Shown piece by piece: positions 27,665 through 35,913 of a stretch of DNA of 64,000 bases (the first letter of the stretch is position 1; every line of letters begins with the position of its first letter). The DNA is taken from contig NZ_JSZO01000011.1 in the NCBI RefSeq assembly GCF_000801955.1, forward strand, positions 62,001 to 126,000, in the 5' to 3' direction. The DNA comes from Ralstonia sp. A12 (GTDB lineage Bacteria > Pseudomonadota > Gammaproteobacteria > Burkholderiales > Burkholderiaceae). The notes under the pieces were generated by a model that worked only from the letters and a program-made list of their open reading frames with translations, was not told the origin of the DNA and made no database searches. A program made the translations under genes and the position numbers.

Positions 27665-28747
27665 TTACTGCGCGGCCAGCGAGTCATCTCGCGGCCGCGC
27701 TTTTTCTTTGGGCAACTCGGCGACAAGGCGCTGTGCTGCCGCATCCCACACACGGGTCTCGCCGTGCTTGAAGAGGGCGAAGCGCTCGGCGGGCACGTTG
27801 GCGGTCTTCAGTGCGTGGGCCAAGTCTGCGATGGGCTGGTCCAGCGGTTCGTCCGTCAGCGCGAACGTGCCCCAATGGATGCCCACCGATTGCCGTGCGC
27901 CGATGTCCTGCATGACCTGCACCGCCTCGGTCGGGTCGATGTGCTGGGCCTTCATGAACCAGCGCGGCTCGTAGGCGCCCACGGCAATTGCCGCCACATC
28001 AAAGTGGCCGAAGCGCGTGCCGATGTCGCGCGTGTCTTGCGAATACCCCAGATCGCCCGAGAACCAGAAGCGCAGGCGTGGATGCAGCAGCGCCCAGCTC
28101 CCCCACAGCGTCTGGTTGCGGTCGTATAGGCCGCGTGCGGACCAATGCTGCACGGCGCAGAAGTGGGCGGTGAAGGGGCCGAAGCTGGCCTCATCGTCCC
28201 AGTCGAATGCGCGCACGTTGGGGTTGTCTCCGCGCAAGCGCGTGCCGCGTACGTTGCGCGCGAACCAGTGGTCGATCCCCAGTGGCACAAAGAACATGGG
28301 TGCGCCGCCCGGCTGGCGCATCAGCGCGCGCACGCTGGCTTTATCCAGGTGGTCGTAGTGGTTGTGCGAGATCAGTACCAGGTCGATATGCGGCAGCTGC
28401 TTGAGCGACAGGCCCGGTGGCTGGTGCCGGCGCGGGCCGGCAAACGGCAATGGCGAGGCACGCTCGGAGAACACCGGGTCGGTCAGCACGTTCAGCCCGT
28501 CAATCTGCAGCAGCAGCGTCTCGTGCCCGATCCAGGTGAGCTGCGGCACGTTGGGCGGCTGGTGTACCGCGTTCAGGTTGGGGGCAATGCAGGAGAGGTC
28601 TTGCGTGGGCGGCTTGGGGAGCCCAGCCTTGCGGCGCTCGCGTTGCCATTTCCAGAAATCGCCGCCGGGGCGCGGATGGGGGTAGCGGTTGCGGAAGCCG
28701 TCCGGCGTGTGGTGAGGCTTGGCCGGATCGTAGTGAGGGTTCTTCAT
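27665..28747 (-). CDS. Metallo-beta-lactamase-fold hydrolase (NAPE-PLD/RomA-like)
   Basis: A 360-residue MBL-fold enzyme. The metal-binding signature is ISHNHYDHLD; further ligands are likely in FCAVQHWSARG, FWFSGDLGYSQD and VGIHWGTF. The N-terminal region (FRNRYPHPRPGGDFWKW) and overall layout resemble proteins annotated as NAPE-hydrolysing phospholipase D-like or RomA. The fold and zinc-dependent hydrolysis are well supported; the substrate is not. It has no signal peptide. Its 3' end overlaps the convergent fliA terminator hairpin. Confidence 0.88.
   Translation of the reverse strand: MKNPHYDPAKPHHTPDGFRNRYPHPRPGGDFWKWQRERRKAGLPKPPTQDLSCIAPNLNAVHQPPNVPQLTWIGHETLLLQIDGLNVLTDPVFSERASPLPFAGPRRHQPPGLSLKQLPHIDLVLISHNHYDHLDKASVRALMRQPGGAPMFFVPLGIDHWFARNVRGTRLRGDNPNVRAFDWDDEASFGPFTAHFCAVQHWSARGLYDRNQTLWGSWALLHPRLRFWFSGDLGYSQDTRDIGTRFGHFDVAAIAVGAYEPRWFMKAQHIDPTEAVQVMQDIGARQSVGIHWGTFALTDEPLDQPIADLAHALKTANVPAERFALFKHGETRVWDAAAQRLVAELPKEKARPRDDSLAAQ
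27670..27706 (+). terminator. Intrinsic terminator after fliA
   Basis: GCGCGGCC and GGCCGCGC pair around a 15-base loop and are followed by TTTTTC. It ends the flagellar operon 42 bases past the fliA stop and overlaps the last codons of the convergent hydrolase gene. Confidence 0.85.
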
Positions 28748-29017
28748 GGCATCGCGGGGGATGGACGAGTTCTGCAGTTGAGGGAACCCACTTGAATATC
28801 AAGAAGTATCAAGTTGTGTTGTTTTTTGCACTTTGGGTCAGACGCTGCCTAGGCTGAAACCGCCTCGCCGAGGCGCGCTGCGCAGCACATTCCGCTACGG
28901 AGTCGCGGCAGTCAAACCTTCCTCAAGGACCACAATGGATTTACCTCACCACTTGGCTGGGCAAACCGACGTTACAGACGCGCATGACGCGCATAAAAAA
29001 AGGGGACCGCCTGCAAT

Positions 29018-29797
29018 TTGACAGGTTGTCAGGAACCGGAGGCGAGCAGACAGACTGCTCTGTTGGCCGATGCCCGGTTTGCCACCTTTCTCATAGAAAC
29101 ATCACCTGTTTATCGTAACGCGCCGCCCCGCTTCATGCTGGGCAACGGGGCGCGGCAGGTCAGCGGCAGCGCCGTATGGCTGGCGCAGCTACCCTCCGGC
29201 GCCATCGTCGGCATCAACGACTACCGGCTGATCGGCGACACCGCCGAGCTGGCCGATCTCTACCACCACCGCGGTTACATGCACGGGCGCTGGGCGCGCG
29301 GCATGGCTCGTATCGGCAGCCAGACAAAGCAGGTTGGCGACGATGCGGGGGACTACCACTACGCCGTGATCGATCAGGCCGACTTGACCTTGCGTCAGCA
29401 GACGGTGCTCGGGTGCCGTGGTGTGTTCACGGTGCCTACCGTTGTCGCTGGACGCGGCCCAGTTGGCTGCGTGCGCGGCACGCTGGACATGATCTGGAAG
29501 GACGGCACCCTGCGCCTGATTGGCAGTCTGGAGGTGCTCGCCAACGGAAGCCGTGTGAATCTGCCGATCCGGCACTATCAGCCCGACATTGGCACCACCA
29601 ACCACGGTGGCAGCCCGTTTGGGGGCAGTACCTACGATCTCACGCCCGTGGTGGCAGAAAACGGCATGCTGCGATGCGTCATCCTGTACCGCGTGCGGCT
29701 CGATCCCGGGGTGATCTACCAGGGCGTGGCGATGTTCGAAGCGCACACGCATTTCAGAACGCAAAATATGTACACAAAAGACGGTGTGAATTGTTGA
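29018..29797 (+). CDS. Hypothetical protein, beta-rich, unknown function
   Basis: A frame of up to 259 residues with no recognised domain. The sequence is beta-rich (GSAVWLAQLPSGAIVGINDY, RGTLDMIWKDGTLRLIGSLE) and ends in VAMFEAHTHFRTQNMYTKDG. The start is uncertain: TTG at 29018 is the longest, TTG at 29063 and ATG at 29135 are alternatives, and a good GGAGG at 29039 does not sit ideally before any of them. It has no signal peptide. It lies alone, 148 bases before the purine permease gene. The 28748-29017 gap shows nothing recognisable. Confidence 0.55.
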   Translation: MTGCQEPEASRQTALLADARFATFLIETSPVYRNAPPRFMLGNGARQVSGSAVWLAQLPSGAIVGINDYRLIGDTAELADLYHHRGYMHGRWARGMARIGSQTKQVGDDAGDYHYAVIDQADLTLRQQTVLGCRGVFTVPTVVAGRGPVGCVRGTLDMIWKDGTLRLIGSLEVLANGSRVNLPIRHYQPDIGTTNHGGSPFGGSTYDLTPVVAENGMLRCVILYRVRLDPGVIYQGVAMFEAHTHFRTQNMYTKDGVNC

Positions 29798-29945
29798 CAT
29801 AGTCCGGGCTGCGATCCAAGATGCCGGCAAATGTGTGACATCACGTCACGCAAATGTCGGCAGACAGCGCCTGATGCCTGTTCTGCCCGATGCACACCAG
29901 GCACGCCTCCGGCACGTACACGGGGGCGGCTTCAGGAGACAAGAC

Positions 29946-31358
29946 ATGCGCCAATCCCCCGGCCAACCCTCGCCGTCATCCTCGACCTGCGTCGATCCCG
30001 TCAACGAACGCCTGCCGCTGCCGCGCCTGTTTGCGCTTGGCCTGCAACACCTGTTGGTGATGTATGCCGGTGCGATTGCGGTGCCGCTGATTGTCGGCAA
30101 TGCGCTCGGCCTGTCGAAGAGCGATCTCTCGTATCTGGTCAATTGCGACCTGTTTGCCGCCGGTATCGGCACACTCATCCAATCGCTCGGCTTCCTGTTC
30201 TTCGGGATCCGGCTGCCGGTGATGATGGGGGTGACCTTTGCCGCCGTGGCGCCGATGATCGCCATTGGCGTGGAGCCCGGCATGGGACTGCCCGGCATTT
30301 TCGGGGCGTCCATCGTGTCAGGTGTGTTCGGCATTGCCGTTGCACCGCTGATGGGCCGGCTGCTGGGCCTGTTCCCGCGCGTGGTGACGGGCACGGTCAT
30401 CATGCTGATCGGCTTTTCGCTGCTGAGCGTGGGCATCAACTGGGCCGCCGGTGGCCAGCAGATGATTCCGCAGGTAGTGAACGGCGTCACGCACATGGTG
30501 CCGAACCCGGCCTTTGGCGATCCGTTCGGTCTGGCCATTGCCGCACTGGTGCTGGTGACGATTCTGCTGCTGACCAAGTTCGGTAACGCGCTGCTGTGCA
30601 ATATCGCTGTGCTGCTGGGCATCGTGGCGGGGACGCTGGTGGCAGCAGCTTTCGGCAAGGTGTCGCTGGCCGATGCGAGCGCCGCGCCGCTGATGACGCT
30701 GGTGACGCCGTTCCACTTCGGCATGCCCAAGTTCGAGCTGTCGGCCATCATTTCGATGTGCATCGTGATCGTGATCACGCTGGTGGAATCGACCGGTATG
30801 TTCCTCGCGCTGTCGCACGTGGTGGGCAAGCCCATCTCGCGCAACGAGCTGACCAACGGCCTGCGCGCTGATGGTCTGGCGACGGTCGTGGCCGGTGTGT
30901 TCAACACGTTCCCGCATACGTCGTTCTCGCAGAACATCGGGCTGGTATCGATCACGGGGGTGCGTTCGCGCTACGTGGCGGCCGCCGGTGGTGTGCTGCT
31001 GATCGTGCTGGGGCTGTTTCCGAAGCTGTCGTACGTGGTGGCCTCGGTGCCGCAGTACGTGCTGGGCGGCGCGGGCCTCGTGATGTTCGGCATGGTGGCT
31101 GCGGCTGGTATCCGCATGCTGGGCATGGTGGATTTCCAGCAGCAGCGCCACAACCTGCTGATCATTGCCGTGTCGGTGGGCTTTGGCATGGTGCCGACGC
31201 TGGCGCCGGCCTTCTTCCACCACTTCCCGGACTGGATGCGCCCGATCACCCACAGCGGCATCGTACTGGGCACGCTGGTGGCGGTGGTGCTCAACGCGTG
31301 GTTCAACGGTATCCGCGGTTCGCATGAAGTCATGCATGGTGCCGCCGCAGCGCATTGA
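29946..31358 (+). CDS. NCS2-family purine (xanthine/urate-type) permease
   Basis: A 470-residue inner-membrane permease of the nucleobase:cation symporter-2 family with 12 or more hydrophobic segments. The family signatures are present: LQHLLVMYAGAIAVPLIVG near the N-terminus, VESTGMFLALSHVVGK, and NTFPHTSFSQNIGLVSITG, the xanthine/urate-type NCS2 motif, then GVRSRYV. The ATG at 29946 follows GGAGAC; an earlier in-frame start at 29835 lacks one. It is monocistronic, with a terminator at 31390. Xanthine versus urate cannot be separated by eye. Confidence 0.92.
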   Translation: MRQSPGQPSPSSSTCVDPVNERLPLPRLFALGLQHLLVMYAGAIAVPLIVGNALGLSKSDLSYLVNCDLFAAGIGTLIQSLGFLFFGIRLPVMMGVTFAAVAPMIAIGVEPGMGLPGIFGASIVSGVFGIAVAPLMGRLLGLFPRVVTGTVIMLIGFSLLSVGINWAAGGQQMIPQVVNGVTHMVPNPAFGDPFGLAIAALVLVTILLLTKFGNALLCNIAVLLGIVAGTLVAAAFGKVSLADASAAPLMTLVTPFHFGMPKFELSAIISMCIVIVITLVESTGMFLALSHVVGKPISRNELTNGLRADGLATVVAGVFNTFPHTSFSQNIGLVSITGVRSRYVAAAGGVLLIVLGLFPKLSYVVASVPQYVLGGAGLVMFGMVAAAGIRMLGMVDFQQQRHNLLIIAVSVGFGMVPTLAPAFFHHFPDWMRPITHSGIVLGTLVAVVLNAWFNGIRGSHEVMHGAAAAH

Positions 31359-31389
31359 AGCTGCCCTAGAACATTCGGCTCACCGCAAA

Positions 31390-31414
31390 CACCCCGCTTC
31401 AGGCGGGGTGTTTT
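31390..31414 (+). terminator. Intrinsic terminator after the purine permease
   Basis: CACCCCGC and GCGGGGTG form an eight-base stem with a five-base loop, followed by TTTT. The terminator and its flank (GCTTTGGCGACA) are nearly repeated at 32090-32115 after the next gene. Confidence 0.85.
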
Positions 31415-31554
31415 GCTTTGGCGACACCAATCTGAGCGCAAGCGTTTGCTATGTGGTGACTTTGCGCAGCGGGCCTTTGTTTCACGGTTCTGCAAATTAA
31501 GCGCCTTAGGTTGTACCCAATCTTCGGGGAGGAAGAGAAAAAGCGGGGGGAACC

Positions 31555-32082
31555 ATGCAAGGGCTAGCTGCACGATTTGAAAAAACAGACGCGGGGCGCC
31601 GTGAAATCGCCACGCGCAACGGCGCGCTCAGCCGCTCAAGCCGCGCGCTGCTGATCATGGTGGATGGCCAGGTCACGGGCGAGGATCTTGCTGTGCGTGC
31701 GGGCCAGCTTGGTCTGCAAGCGCAGGCCGTGTTCGATCTGGTACAGGCAGGCTTCATCCAGAGCGCGGCGGACACCGCTGGCGAGCCGGTCTTCGTTCAG
31801 GTTGAGCCGCAGCCCGAGGCGCACAAGCCCGCAGCGGCCAACCGCAAGCGCTCGCTGGCGGCGGCACGTATGTACCTGATGGACATCGCCGCACGCACGT
31901 TCAGCTCGGCAGAGCATCCGATTCGCCAGCGGCTGGTTGAAGCGACGGATCGCGCCTCGGTGGAAGGCGCGTTCGATGCATTGATGGCAGCCCTGCGTGA
32001 AGCCACGTCGGCGTCGATGGTGGAGCAGGTGGAAGTGTCCTTCCGCGGCTTCCTGCCTGCCGAAGAGGGCATTGCCGGCTAA
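31555..32082 (+). CDS. Hypothetical protein of unknown function
   Basis: A 175-residue, mostly helical soluble protein. The N-terminal half (ALSRSSRALLIMVDGQVTGE, LAVRAGQLGLQAQAVFDLVQ) resembles a winged-helix-like or FrzS-type small domain seen in many Burkholderiales hypothetical proteins; the C-terminal half (AARMYLMDIAARTFSSAEH) is helical. I do not recognise a named family. The ATG is preceded by GGGGGGAACC. It stands alone between two near-identical terminators. Confidence 0.7.
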   Translation: MQGLAARFEKTDAGRREIATRNGALSRSSRALLIMVDGQVTGEDLAVRAGQLGLQAQAVFDLVQAGFIQSAADTAGEPVFVQVEPQPEAHKPAAANRKRSLAAARMYLMDIAARTFSSAEHPIRQRLVEATDRASVEGAFDALMAALREATSASMVEQVEVSFRGFLPAEEGIAG

Positions 32083-32089
32083 GCAGAGA

Positions 32090-32115
32090 CACCCCGCGCA
32101 AGGCGAGGTGTTCGC
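32090..32115 (+). terminator. Terminator-like hairpin, near copy of the 31390 terminator
   Basis: CACCCCGC ... GCGAGGTG pairs with one mismatch-type position, followed by TTCGCTTTGG. The 32-base context matches 31389-31420 closely, so one terminator is probably a duplicate of the other. Confidence 0.6.
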
Positions 32116-32136
32116 TTTGGCGACAACGCCGCGCAC

Positions 32137-32808
32137 TCAGGCGGCCTTCTGCGCCACCTCATCCTTGAGCAGGCCACGCGCCCGCTGATTGGACTTGTAG
32201 ATGTTGTCGCGCACCGGCGCTGCGCCGGTCTTCACGCTGTGTACCCATTCCTGGGTCGACATGACCGCCGCAAAGCGCGATTGCAGCACCACGCTGAACA
32301 CACGGTGGATTTCTTCCGCGCTCGCAAAGCCCGCCTGGTTCTGATACGGCACCGCGCCCGATGCATCGTGCAGGAACTCCACTGCCGTACCGTTGTGCAG
32401 CGCGTGGTTGATGGTGGACGCATCGCAGTTGTGCGTCATATAGCCAACCACGGTGAGCGTGTCGATGCCGCGCGCTTCCAGCCATTGCGCCAGATCGGTC
32501 TCCGGATAGGCGCTCGGCAGCGTCTTACGCACGTAGTGGTCATGCGGACGCGAGGCCACCACCGGGTGCAACTGCCAGCCATCCGTATCGATGGCAAACA
32601 GCGGCGAGCTGGCAGGCGAAGTCTGCTGCACGACGATCACCGGAATCCCAGCCTCGCGCGCCGTATCCATGGCAACGCCGACATTGGCAACAGTCTGCTG
32701 CGGGTTGGGATACTCGATCGGCAGGCCGCCGGTGAAGTATTCGTTCTGCACATCGATGACGATCAGGGCGCGGTTTGGGGTAACGGCGGGGGTGGCGGTT
32801 GCAGTCAT
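32137..32808 (-). CDS. Isochorismatase-like cysteine hydrolase
   Basis: A 223-residue member of the isochorismatase/nicotinamidase superfamily. The catalytic triad is visible: Asp in LIVIDVQNEYF, Lys in YVRKTLPSAY, and Cys in VVGYMTHNCDAST. These enzymes act on isochorismate, nicotinamide or other amides, and the substrate here is unknown. The ATG at 32808 follows CTAGGAGCC and is preferred over a start 19 codons upstream. It is divergent from the GlxA-type regulator at 32945, which probably controls it. Confidence 0.88.
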   Translation of the reverse strand: MTATATPAVTPNRALIVIDVQNEYFTGGLPIEYPNPQQTVANVGVAMDTAREAGIPVIVVQQTSPASSPLFAIDTDGWQLHPVVASRPHDHYVRKTLPSAYPETDLAQWLEARGIDTLTVVGYMTHNCDASTINHALHNGTAVEFLHDASGAVPYQNQAGFASAEEIHRVFSVVLQSRFAAVMSTQEWVHSVKTGAAPVRDNIYKSNQRARGLLKDEVAQKAA

Positions 32809-32944
32809 GGCGAGGCTCCTAGAGCTGGTTGGGATCGGGCATTTGCGTGAGCCCGTGGACAGCATCTTCGTGCATGGCTATCCTTCCTGATAGTGGCCCG
32901 GAAGACATTCATCGATGAAATTGGGCCAAACCAAAGGATGCGCC

Positions 32945-33913
32945 ATGCAACCCCTGGAAATCGCCGTTCTGGCCTTCAACGACATCAGCCCGTTTCACCT
33001 CTCCGTGCCGTGCCTGGTCTTCGAAGACCGCATCTGGGCGGGGCTGCCTGCCTACAACCTGCGGATCTGCGCGGGTGAGCCCGCCCGCAAAGGCGGCCTG
33101 CGCACCACGGCCGGGTTTGCCGTGCAGACCGATCTGACGCTGGAAGACGCCGCCCGCGCCGACGTGCTGATCGTGCCGTCATGGCGCGACACGCAAGAGC
33201 GCCCGCCCGCGCCCATGGTGAATGCCGTGCGCGCTGCGTACGAGCGTGGCGCCACGGTGGTCGGCCTGTGCCTGGGGGCATTTGTGCTGGCGGAGGCCGG
33301 TGTGCTCGACGGCCGCGAGGCGACCACGCACTGGAGCGCGGTCGAAGCGTTCTCGCAGCGCTACCCACGCGTGAAGCTGGTGCCCGATGTGCTGTATCTG
33401 GATGCCGATGATGGCCGGCTGGTGACATCCGCCGGCACCGCTGCGGGGCTGGATTGCTGCCTGCATCTGGTGCGCCGCTGGCATGGCGCAGAGGTGGCCA
33501 ACCGCATTGCGCGACGGCTGGTGGTGGCGCCGCACCGGCAGGGCGGGCAGGCGCAATACATCGAGCAACCGCTGCACGATGCGCCGGGCGGCGATCGTCT
33601 ATCCGATCTGCTGAACTGGGCCGTCGCCAACCTGGCCGAGCCGCACACACTCGACTCGCTGGCAGAACGTGCCGCCATGAGCCGACGCAATTTCACGCGG
33701 CGCTTTCGTGAGTTGACCGGCGCGACCGTTGGCCAATGGTTGCTCGGCCAGCGTTTGGCCTATGCACAGCGCATGCTGGAGACCACACGCCAGCCGGTGG
33801 AGGCGATTGCGCAACTGGCGGGGTTTGGCAGTGCGGTGTCGCTGCGCCAGCATTTCAGCCGGACGTATCACACGTCGCCCAGCGCCTACCGCGCACTGTT
33901 CGCGCAAACCTGA
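32945..33913 (+). CDS. GlxA-family transcriptional regulator (DJ-1/PfpI + AraC HTH)
   Basis: A 322-residue regulator with an N-terminal amidotransferase-like (DJ-1/PfpI) domain, including VVGLCLGAFVLAEAGVLDGR at the nucleophile-elbow position, and a C-terminal AraC-type double helix-turn-helix (LDSLAERAAMSRRNFTRRFR, PVEAIAQLAGFGSAVSLRQH). Such proteins sense small molecules and activate adjacent genes. The ATG at 32945 follows AAGGATG. The 136-base gap to the divergent isochorismatase-like gene holds the shared control region. Confidence 0.9.
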   Translation: MQPLEIAVLAFNDISPFHLSVPCLVFEDRIWAGLPAYNLRICAGEPARKGGLRTTAGFAVQTDLTLEDAARADVLIVPSWRDTQERPPAPMVNAVRAAYERGATVVGLCLGAFVLAEAGVLDGREATTHWSAVEAFSQRYPRVKLVPDVLYLDADDGRLVTSAGTAAGLDCCLHLVRRWHGAEVANRIARRLVVAPHRQGGQAQYIEQPLHDAPGGDRLSDLLNWAVANLAEPHTLDSLAERAAMSRRNFTRRFRELTGATVGQWLLGQRLAYAQRMLETTRQPVEAIAQLAGFGSAVSLRQHFSRTYHTSPSAYRALFAQT

Positions 33914-33931
33914 AAGGGGGAAGGCTGGGCC

Positions 33932-34114
33932 TTACTGGCCAAGCTCGTGGCCGATGATGGCGCCGGCGGCTGCACCGCCGATCGTGCCGGCCGGGCTGTG
34001 CGTGAGTTCATGCCCCGCCACGCCACCGGCCACTGCGCCGCCGAGTGTGCATGCAGACAGCGCGGGCACCAGCACAACAACCATCGAAGCGAGTACCGTT
34101 TTCCATGTGTTCAT
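33932..34114 (-). CDS. Small glycine-zipper lipoprotein
   Basis: A 60-residue lipoprotein with a signal peptide and lipobox LSAC (MVVVLVPALSAC), followed by a glycine-zipper helix (GGAVAGGVAGHELTHSPAG, TIGGAAAGAIIGHELGQ). It resembles OsmB/SlyB-type small envelope lipoproteins. AGGAGAGC upstream of the ATG supports the start. It is convergent with the GlxA-type gene. Its role is probably envelope stress or outer-membrane stability, by family analogy only. Confidence 0.8.
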   Translation of the reverse strand: MNTWKTVLASMVVVLVPALSACTLGGAVAGGVAGHELTHSPAGTIGGAAAGAIIGHELGQ

Positions 34115-34192
34115 GTGTGCTCTCCTGATCGGGCCGGCGCAATGTGTGCGCCGACACCTTCAGTCGAGCAAGGCGCGTGCCGCGCTCAGAAT

Positions 34193-34306
34193 CTGCTCAC
34201 GATCCGTAGCGAGCAGTCCGAGGTTGGCTTGAGAAGCGCAGCCGTACATGTGTACGGCGAGCATCACAGAGCCAAGATCGGGCTGCGCAGTAGGATCGTG
34301 AGCAGG
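34193..34306 (-). repeat. 115-bp palindromic element, copy 2 (after yggT stop)
   Basis: This is the second copy of the element at 8746-8860. Its ends CTGCTCACGATCC / GGATCGTGAGCAG are perfect inverted repeats, and the middle holds the perfect palindrome GCCGTACATGTGTACGGC. Relative to the minus strand it starts three bases after the YggT stop codon (TGAaaaCCTGC), just as copy 1 follows cheZ (TGAgaaCCTGT). Confidence 0.85.
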
Positions 34307-34309
34307 TTT

Positions 34310-34870
34310 TCACATGAACAGCGGCGAGAGCGACAGATGCGACAGCGCGATCACCAGCACCTGCGCAATCACCAGCAGGATCAGCGGAGACAGATCCAGC
34401 CGCCCGCCCAGCGGCGGCACCACGCGGCGGATCGGGCGCAGCAGCGGGTCAACCAGCGTGTTGAGCACCGCGCCCATGGGCGATGCCGGGCCCATCCACG
34501 ACAGGATGGCCGACGCAATGGTCACCCACACCAGCACGTTGAATGCCCACTTGAGCACCGTGAATAGCGCTGCCACAAAGCCCCACGGCAGGAGCGCCAT
34601 CGGGCTCACACCCACAGAGGCCAGCAGCAGGAACAGATACACGAGCGCCGTGGCATAGGCTGCCACCAGCGAAGACCAATCGATGTAGCCCGTGGCCGGA
34701 ATGACCCGGCGCAGCGGATGCACCAGCCAGCCCGTCAACTGAAAGATGGCCTGCGACAGCGGGTTGCGCGGTGACAGCCGCACCGCCTGCGTCCAGGCGC
34801 GTATCAGCAGCGCTGCGCCAAAGAGCGAGAAGATCGTGTCGAGCAGAAAACGCGTGATGTCGCCGAACAT
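34310..34870 (-). CDS. YggT-family membrane protein
   Basis: A 186-residue inner-membrane protein with two YggT domains. Each has membrane helices and the family motif: PLSQAIFQLTGWLVHPLRRV and VLNTLVDPLLRPIRRVVPP. YggT proteins are linked to osmotic tolerance and, in Gram-positives, to division, with no defined biochemistry. The ATG at 34870 follows GGAGAC and is preferred to a start 11 codons upstream. The palindromic element follows its stop. Confidence 0.9.
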   Translation of the reverse strand: MFGDITRFLLDTIFSLFGAALLIRAWTQAVRLSPRNPLSQAIFQLTGWLVHPLRRVIPATGYIDWSSLVAAYATALVYLFLLLASVGVSPMALLPWGFVAALFTVLKWAFNVLVWVTIASAILSWMGPASPMGAVLNTLVDPLLRPIRRVVPPLGGRLDLSPLILLVIAQVLVIALSHLSLSPLFM

Positions 34871-35059
34871 GCGTCCGGGTCTCCTATGGTCAGGTGAGGC
34901 CAAAACAGCGGGGCGAAGGTGGATCGCCCGGGGCGCGGTATTGTCGCACGGGACCCTGACGGCAAGCTGCGTGTGGTGACGTGTCGCGCGCAGCAGGCAT
35001 TGTCATGGGCCTTGGCGTATCGTGGTGGCGCATTCCACTCAAGGCCCAAGGAGACCCCC

Positions 35060-35635
35060 GTGAAACCACGATTGCTCCGCACGTTGTTCAATGCCGCGCT
35101 GTTCCTGCTTGCGAGTCTGGCTGCCGTGTCGCAAGCGCAGGCGCAGTCAGGTGTTTTCACCATCCAGTCGCCTGCGTTTGCCGACAACGGCGTGATGGAC
35201 CGTAAGTACGCCGGCAAGAACGCTGCCAACCCGAATTGCACGGGCGACAACGTCTCGCCGCCGCTGGCCTGGTCTGACGTGCCGGCCGGCACCACCAGCC
35301 TCGCGTTGATCGTGAGCGACCCGCAGGGCGGTGGTGGCCTGGGCGTGAACCACTGGATGGCCTACGGCATTCCCGCCACGCAGACCGGCTTGCACGAAGG
35401 CGCCGGCACTGGAGATGGCCCGCGCATGGGGCAGAACACCCTCGGCAAGCCGGCGTACCTGGGGCCGTGCCCGCCCAAGGGCTCCGGCATGCACCACTAC
35501 GTGTTCCTGCTGATCGCCACCGATCTGGCGCCGGACGCGCTGCCCAACGGGCTCACCCGCGCCGAGCTGGAAGCCGCACTCAAGGGGCACACCAAGGGCG
35601 CCACTGCGTGGATTGGCCGCTTCGGCAACTTCTGA
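35060..35635 (+). CDS. Secreted YbhB/YbcL-type (PEBP) protein
   Basis: A 191-residue phosphatidylethanolamine-binding-protein/Raf-kinase-inhibitor-like protein with a Sec signal cleaved after AQA (FLLASLAAVSQAQA). Core motifs are CTGDNVSPPLAWSDVP, SLALIVSDPQ, NHWMAYGIP and HHYVFLLIATD. The GTG at 35060 follows AAGGAGACC and begins the signal peptide; the longer frame from 34919 has no such site. Periplasmic members have no known reaction. Its last 139 bases overlap the convergent DUF971-like gene. Confidence 0.88.
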   Translation: MKPRLLRTLFNAALFLLASLAAVSQAQAQSGVFTIQSPAFADNGVMDRKYAGKNAANPNCTGDNVSPPLAWSDVPAGTTSLALIVSDPQGGGGLGVNHWMAYGIPATQTGLHEGAGTGDGPRMGQNTLGKPAYLGPCPPKGSGMHHYVFLLIATDLAPDALPNGLTRAELEAALKGHTKGATAWIGRFGNF

Positions 35636-35913
35636 CAGCCCGCCAGCGATGCGAGATACGTCCACGGGAAGATGCCACGCGTGTGGCCGTCGCTGAAGAT
35701 GAGTTGCACGCCGTAGCCCGCAGGTTCAATGCGAGTGACACGCACGTCGTGCGGCGCATCGATCGGCTTGCCTTGTCGCTGCATCGCCTGGCATCCAGCG
35801 CAGCGGCACGCGCGGCGCAACGCGGCGTGATCGATTGAGATTGCGGTATCCGCCCAGGCCAGATGCAGTTGGCCCTGGGCGATGTCGTTGTCGATCCGCT
35901 CAGGCGCGTGCAT
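35497..35913 (-). CDS. DUF971-like (GBBH N-terminal domain) protein
   Basis: A 138-residue protein whose first 95 residues fit the DUF971 fold found at the N-terminus of gamma-butyrobetaine hydroxylases and in some Mrp/ApbC proteins: DHAALRRACRCAGCQAMQRQ (Cys residues of a probable metal site), HDVRVTRIEPAGYGVQLIFS, DGHTRGIFPWTYLASLA. The last ~45 residues are unusual and are coded antisense to the PEBP gene. It overlaps the HEAT-repeat gene by 14 bases and ends the AprBA-like operon, so a role in cofactor assembly is plausible but unproven. Confidence 0.8.
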   Translation of the reverse strand: MHAPERIDNDIAQGQLHLAWADTAISIDHAALRRACRCAGCQAMQRQGKPIDAPHDVRVTRIEPAGYGVQLIFSDGHTRGIFPWTYLASLAGCQKLPKRPIHAVAPLVCPLSAASSSARVSPLGSASGARSVAISRNT

